Shown here one piece after another: positions 5,664 through 6,743 of a stretch of 6,743 nucleotides of DNA (position 1 is the stretch's first letter; each line of letters starts with the position of its first letter). Position numbers and translations under genes: made by a program. The notes beneath the pieces are model-generated. The model saw only the letters and a program-made list of their open reading frames with translations. It was not told the origin of the DNA and ran no database searches. The DNA lies in NCBI GenBank assembly GCA_030666985.1, contig DAOUWT010000141.1, forward strand, positions 1 through 6,743, written 5' to 3'. The stretch is from Chloroflexota bacterium (lineage in GTDB: Bacteria; Chloroflexota; Anaerolineae; Anaerolineales; UBA11858).

Positions 5664-5791
5664 GGTCTATAAAACGTCCCCGCCAATGCGATTGGCTCGC
5701 TAACCATCGAGGGACTGTGTAGACCAAGTAGCGGGTTTTGCGCCGGGGACGGCGCTGTGAGCGGGAGAATAGGGGTGACTTTTTTGCTACT
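5664..5791 (+). other. possible structured leader before sufU
   Basis: Several complementary segments nest here. GGTCTA (5664-5669) can pair with TAGACC (5720-5725), GTCCC (5676-5680) with GGGAC (5711-5715), and GCCAAT (5682-5687) with ATTGGC (5691-5696) around GCG. Separately, GCGCC (5740-5744) and GGCGC (5751-5755) form a hairpin whose loop GGGGAC is complementary to GTCCCC (5676-5681). That pairing would compete with the first fold or make a pseudoknot. AGTAGC (5727-5732) also matches GCTACT (5786-5791), next to a T6 run (5780-5785). I find no reading frame worth calling and no known riboswitch here. In G/C-rich DNA some of these stems may be chance. Confidence 0.35.
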
Positions 5792-5816
5792 GTGATTTTA
5801 ATGTTAGGAATGAGCT

Positions 5817-6203
5817 ATGCAAGATTTTTATCGAGAAATGATCATTGAACGTTATAAATCCCCGCATCATAAGGGGACATTAGATCCAAATGACTTCAGT
5901 TTCGAGGATGATAATCCATCTTGCGGGGATCATATTCGTATAGATGTTCGTTTAGATGAAGATAATCGGGTCGTAGAAGCCCTTTTTAGTGGTGAAGGCT
6001 GCGCCATTTCTCTAGCATCGGCAGATCTTCTTCTGGAGTCAATTATTGGGAAAAAAGTAGACGAAGTAAAAGCTATCTCTAAGCAAGATATTATAGATAT
6101 GTTGGGAATTGAACTGGGCCCCGTGCGCGTTAAGTGTGCGCTGCTCTCTTTAAAGGTACTCAAGGCAGGAGCCTATGGTCTGGGCGAGGATATTTCCCCA
6201 TAG
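5817..6203 (+). CDS. sufU: SufU, zinc-dependent sulfurtransferase for SufS
   Basis: This IscU-fold protein accepts persulfide sulfur from SufS and delivers it to the SufBCD scaffold. The 128 residues carry the expected zinc ligands: Cys36 and Asp38 in NPSCGD, Cys62 in GEGCAIS and Cys107 in VRVKCALL. Lys106 replaces the His before the third Cys in IscU, and Arg104 is present, both SufU-like. However, the second and third Cys are only 45 residues apart (E. coli IscU 43, B. subtilis SufU 62), so the roughly 20-residue insertion typical of SufU is missing, and the protein is short. The segment LGPVRVKC also resembles the IscU LPPVKLHC chaperone-binding motif, though no HscA/HscB gene is in view. 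I favour SufU because of the SUF operon and SufS His354; a scaffold role is the alternative. ATG 5817 follows AGGA (5806-5809) by 7 nt. Confidence 0.92.
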   Translation: MQDFYREMIIERYKSPHHKGTLDPNDFSFEDDNPSCGDHIRIDVRLDEDNRVVEALFSGEGCAISLASADLLLESIIGKKVDEVKAISKQDIIDMLGIELGPVRVKCALLSLKVLKAGAYGLGEDISP

Positions 6204-6207
6204 CATC

Positions 6208-6255
6208 CTGCTCTTCCTGCTCCCCTGCTTCCCTGCTCCCCTGCTCCCTGTTTCC
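6208..6255. repeat. pyrimidine-rich octamer tandem repeat
   Basis: CTGCT recurs at 6208, 6217, 6225, 6233 and 6241, with a CTGTT variant at 6248, each followed by T/C bases. The unit is about CTGCTCCC with spacings of 9, 8, 8, 8 and 7. The + strand is almost all pyrimidine. It fills the gap between sufU and the kinase promoter and shares no sequence with the CACG heptamers elsewhere in the window. Confidence 0.8.
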
Positions 6256-6271
6256 CAATCCTTAAATACGG

Positions 6272-6277
6272 TATAAT
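6272..6277 (+). promoter_or_regulatory. -10 box of a likely kinase promoter
   Basis: A perfect TATAAT lies 26 bp before the kinase start codon, with transcription expected near 6284. At the 17-bp distance the -35 region reads TGTTTC (6249-6254), a weak match that overlaps the end of the octamer repeat. This suggests the kinase has its own promoter, separate from the suf operon. Confidence 0.5.
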
Positions 6278-6303
6278 TGGGGCGAATTGAAGGAGAAAAA
6301 ATT

Positions 6304-6743
6304 ATGGCTTTTATGCTTGGAGAAAATGTTGGTTCCTATCGTCTTGTCGAGCAGCTTGGACAAGGCGGGATGGCGACGGTGTACAAGGCTTACCATGCCC
6401 GCTTAGACCGCTATGTGGCCATAAAAGCTTTGCACCCGGCTTTTATGGAGGACCCGAACTTCTTGGCTCGATTCCAGCGCGAGGCCCGTGTGGTTGCAAG
6501 CCTAGAGCATTCTAATATTGTTCCTATTTACGATTTTGCTGAACATGGCGGACGTCCTTATTTAGTCCTCAAATATGTACAAGGGGAAACCCTAAAAGCG
6601 CGTTTGCTGAGGAGTGAAATATCAATTGAGGAGATAGGGGACATTTTTGAGGCGGTTAGTTCTGCGCTTGCCTACGCTCATAAAGAAGGCGTATTGCACC
6701 GGGACATAAAGCCTTCGAATGTTTTGGTGGCCGAGGATGGGCG
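6304..6743 (+). CDS. serine/threonine protein kinase, N-terminal part
   Basis: A Hanks-type (PknB-like) kinase that transfers phosphate from ATP to Ser/Thr; only the first 146 codons are in the window and the gene runs off the right edge. The visible part is a cytosolic kinase domain starting almost at the N-terminus: glycine-rich loop LGQGGMATVYKA (18-29), VAIK with Lys41, the alpha-C Glu60 in FQREARV, hinge region LVLKYVQGETL (87-97), and the catalytic loop HRDIKPSN (132-139, Asp134, Asn139). All residues needed for activity that can be seen are present. ATG 6304 is supported by AAGGAG (6290-6295) 8 nt upstream. Whether it has a membrane segment or sensor domain cannot be seen. The TATAAT box and repeat upstream argue that it is a separate unit from suf, so no functional link is implied. 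Confidence 0.93.
   Translation, partial: MAFMLGENVGSYRLVEQLGQGGMATVYKAYHARLDRYVAIKALHPAFMEDPNFLARFQREARVVASLEHSNIVPIYDFAEHGGRPYLVLKYVQGETLKARLLRSEISIEEIGDIFEAVSSALAYAHKEGVLHRDIKPSNVLVAEDG

Noticed and set aside
5780..5785. T6 run as an intrinsic terminator before sufU
   Set aside because: No stem lies directly upstream. The nearest hairpin (5740-5755) ends 24 nt before it.

Overview
The window carries a bacterial SUF iron-sulfur cluster assembly operon, entirely on the + strand, in the order sufC - sufB - sufD - small unknown gene - sufS - sufU. It is followed by the start of a Hanks-type (PknB-like) serine/threonine protein kinase gene that runs off the right edge. The gene set (SufS with SufU, no SufE and no SufA in view), a SufB with Ser where E. 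coli SufB has Cys405, and a kinase of the PknB type point to a Gram-positive/Terrabacteria-type lineage. The C-B-D-x-S-U order, the mixed base composition and the many short intergenic palindromes and heptamer repeats remind me of Chloroflexota (Anaerolineae-like). That placement is an inference from general impression, not proved here.

Layout: 1-155 holds a good sigma70-type promoter and a leader with a hairpin and three GATTAG units. 156-926 is sufC (ATPase). 927-1036 is an array of 7-bp repeats that changes strand halfway. 1037-2446 is sufB. 2447-2589 begins with a 20-bp hairpin. 2590-3915 is sufD, whose N-terminal third is about 71% GC, unlike everything around it. 3916-4053 holds a perfect 18-bp hairpin and a second heptamer array. 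4054-4338 is a 94-residue gene I cannot name, with a TTG start behind a perfect Shine-Dalgarno. 4378-5625 is sufS. 5626-5816 is a 191-bp gap with several nested and competing complementary segments. 5817-6203 is sufU. 6204-6303 is a pyrimidine-rich octamer repeat followed by a TATAAT box. From 6304 onward is the kinase.

How the genes work together: SufS removes sulfur from cysteine onto its active-site Cys. SufU, as a zinc-dependent sulfurtransferase, accepts that persulfide and passes it on. SufB, SufC and SufD form the SufBC2D scaffold, in which SufC hydrolyses ATP and SufB/SufD hold the nascent cluster. The small protein between sufD and sufS sits inside this transcription unit and may be co-expressed with it.

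The core genes are ordinary, intact SUF genes. The unusual material is between and inside them: wide gaps for an operon (110, 143, 138, 39 and 191 bp), four of the five filled with short palindromes or 7-bp arrays; a compositional island inside sufD; a SufU that lacks the usual SufU insertion; and the unnamed small gene. I saw no tRNA, rRNA, CRISPR array, insertion sequence or attachment site.
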